Below, in pieces: positions 46,968 to 47,744 of a DNA stretch of 47,744 bases; position 1 is the first letter of the stretch; the number at the start of each line of letters is the position of its first letter. The notes under the pieces are model-generated. The model was not told the DNA's origin and did no database searches. It saw only the letters and a list, made by a program, of their open reading frames with translations. Source of the DNA: Pelagibacterales bacterium SAG-MED01 (GTDB taxonomy: Bacteria; Pseudomonadota; Alphaproteobacteria; Pelagibacterales; Pelagibacteraceae). Both the position numbers and the translations under genes were made by a program. The stretch lies in assembly GCA_014654455.1 (NCBI GenBank), contig JACWCY010000008.1, positions 1 through 47,744 of the forward strand. The letters run 5' to 3'.

Positions 46968-47744
46968 ATGAAAAAAATCATTTCAATGTTATTTGCAACT
47001 TTTTTAGTGCTTGGATTTGTTTCTAACGCTAATGCTGCAAAAACACTTAAATGTCAGACAGTTCTTAACACTAAAGCTGATGAAGTTAAGATGTTAAAGG
47101 ACTTTACTGATACTGTTACAGAATTAACAGCTGGTTCGTTAAAATTTGAAATTTTACCTGCGGGCGCTGTTGTTGGAGTTAAAGAAACTCTAGATGCTGT
47201 TGATAAAGGATTGATCGATTGTGGATTCGCATGGACTCACTATTGGTCAGGTGATCATCCTGCTGCTATGTTATTTGGTTCGCCAGTAGCTGGTGGTGGA
47301 GTTGGTATTGACAACTTAGCATTCTTATCTTGGTTCCAATACGGTGGTGGTAAAGAATTATACGACCAACTATGGAAAGAAATGGGAAGAGACATCAAAG
47401 GATTTATGCTTCAACCAGTTGGACCAGAAGCTTTAGGTTGGTTTCCAAAGCCAATTAAAGATATGGCTGACTTTAGAAAATATAAGTTCAGAACTCCTCC
47501 AGGAATTCCAGGACAAACTTACAAAGACATCGGTATAGCATCTGTTGCTATGGGTGGTGGAGATATTCTACCAGCTCTTGAAGCAGGAACTATTGATGCT
47601 GCTGAGTGGTGCTGTCCAAAACCTGACATGGTATTTGGTTTCCAAAAAGTATTAAAGCACTATTACCTACAAGGCTTACACCAAGTAGTTGTAAATGCTG
47701 ACTTTTATATTACTGGAAAAACTTATAAAGCAATGAGTGCTCAT
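46968..47744 (+). CDS. dctP: TRAP substrate-binding protein DctP, N-terminal part
   Basis: The first 259 residues of a periplasmic TRAP binding protein. A signal peptide MKKIISMLFATFLVLGFVSN (cleaved after ANA, about 23) precedes the mature protein. Segments such as KFEILPAGAVVGVKETLDAV, GGGDILPALEAGTIDAAEWC and FRTPPGIPG are typical of the TakP-like group that binds 2-oxo acids or other carboxylates; in TakP the IDAAEW motif is in the binding site. Two adjacent cysteines (AEWCCPKPD) are unusual for a periplasmic protein. The frame is cut by the window end at a point that overlaps the internal C-terminal piece. Confidence 0.93.
   Translation, partial: MKKIISMLFATFLVLGFVSNANAAKTLKCQTVLNTKADEVKMLKDFTDTVTELTAGSLKFEILPAGAVVGVKETLDAVDKGLIDCGFAWTHYWSGDHPAAMLFGSPVAGGGVGIDNLAFLSWFQYGGGKELYDQLWKEMGRDIKGFMLQPVGPEALGWFPKPIKDMADFRKYKFRTPPGIPGQTYKDIGIASVAMGGGDILPALEAGTIDAAEWCCPKPDMVFGFQKVLKHYYLQGLHQVVVNADFYITGKTYKAMSAH
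47682..47744 (+). repeat. 63-bp perfect inverted repeat, terminal copy (dctP fragment)
   Basis: The final 63 bases equal the reverse complement of 45615-45677. The length is close to assembly k-mer sizes, as when a contig ends at a repeated k-mer in the assembly graph. Confidence 0.97.

Noticed and set aside
1..47744. CRISPR array, prophage, insertion sequence, toxin-antitoxin or defence island
   Set aside because: No regularly spaced repeats, transposase, integrase or phage motifs were seen on either strand; nearly all sequence is explained by housekeeping or transport genes.

Overview
The window looks like a stretch of a streamlined marine alphaproteobacterium of the SAR11 (Pelagibacter) type. 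It is very AT-rich (about 70% A+T by eye) and almost free of intergenic space. It carries typical alphaproteobacterial neighbourhoods: the nuoA-N operon running into birA, coaX, rnj, a DUF1467 gene, proS, lolC, lolD and dnaE; tig-clpP-clpX-lon; and rpsB-tsf-frr-uppS-cdsA-dxr. The SAR11 placement is inferred from composition, gene order and protein style, not from a database search.

Layout. 1-1267 (+): 3' end of a skp/ompH gene, fabZ and the first half of lpxD. 1261-5767 (-): rpsB, tsf, frr, uppS, cdsA and a dxr cut off at its 3' end. 5768-5896: a structured rpsB leader. 5897-29586 (-): 22 genes nearly without gaps, from nuoA to dnaE. 29709-29872 (-): tRNA-Asp and tRNA-Val. 29955-31402 (-): a membrane-protein gene broken at an A12 run. 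31492-37352 (-): lon, clpX, clpP and tig, headed by tRNA-Leu (37366-37450) with a good promoter. 37503-41043: a patch of small, mostly uncharacterised genes on both strands, with a family 5 uracil-DNA glycosylase, a histidine phosphatase, a YbgC thioesterase and a DUF3047 protein. 41040-47744: a transport and oxidation locus with an SDR dehydrogenase, an NCS1-type permease, a TRAP transporter and a GMC oxidoreductase.

Both ends look artefactual. At 1261-1267 lpxD (+) runs into dxr (-), and both lose their C-termini at a 7-nt shared word. At 45671-45677 a GMC oxidoreductase gene runs into the C-terminal third of the TRAP binding-protein gene, again at a 7-nt shared word. The N-terminal two thirds of that same dctP lie inverted at the right edge, and a 63-bp perfect inverted repeat (45615-45677 / 47682-47744) links the pieces into one full 364-residue protein. 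Inverted joins of this kind, a few kb apart and at short microhomologies, are typical of multiple-displacement-amplification chimeras in single-cell assemblies. Gene order across these two joins should not be trusted; the interior (about 1.3-45.6 kb) looks sound.

I found no CRISPR array, prophage, insertion sequence or defence system, and no convincing new multi-gene system. The most useful non-routine signals are the rpsB leader, the poly-A frameshift, a 15-bp Fur/PerR-type palindrome before nuoA, an intrinsic terminator between dctP and dctQ, tRNA genes heading two large operons, missing pyrH in the rpsB-tsf-frr cluster, and substitutions at conserved positions in CdsA and UppS.
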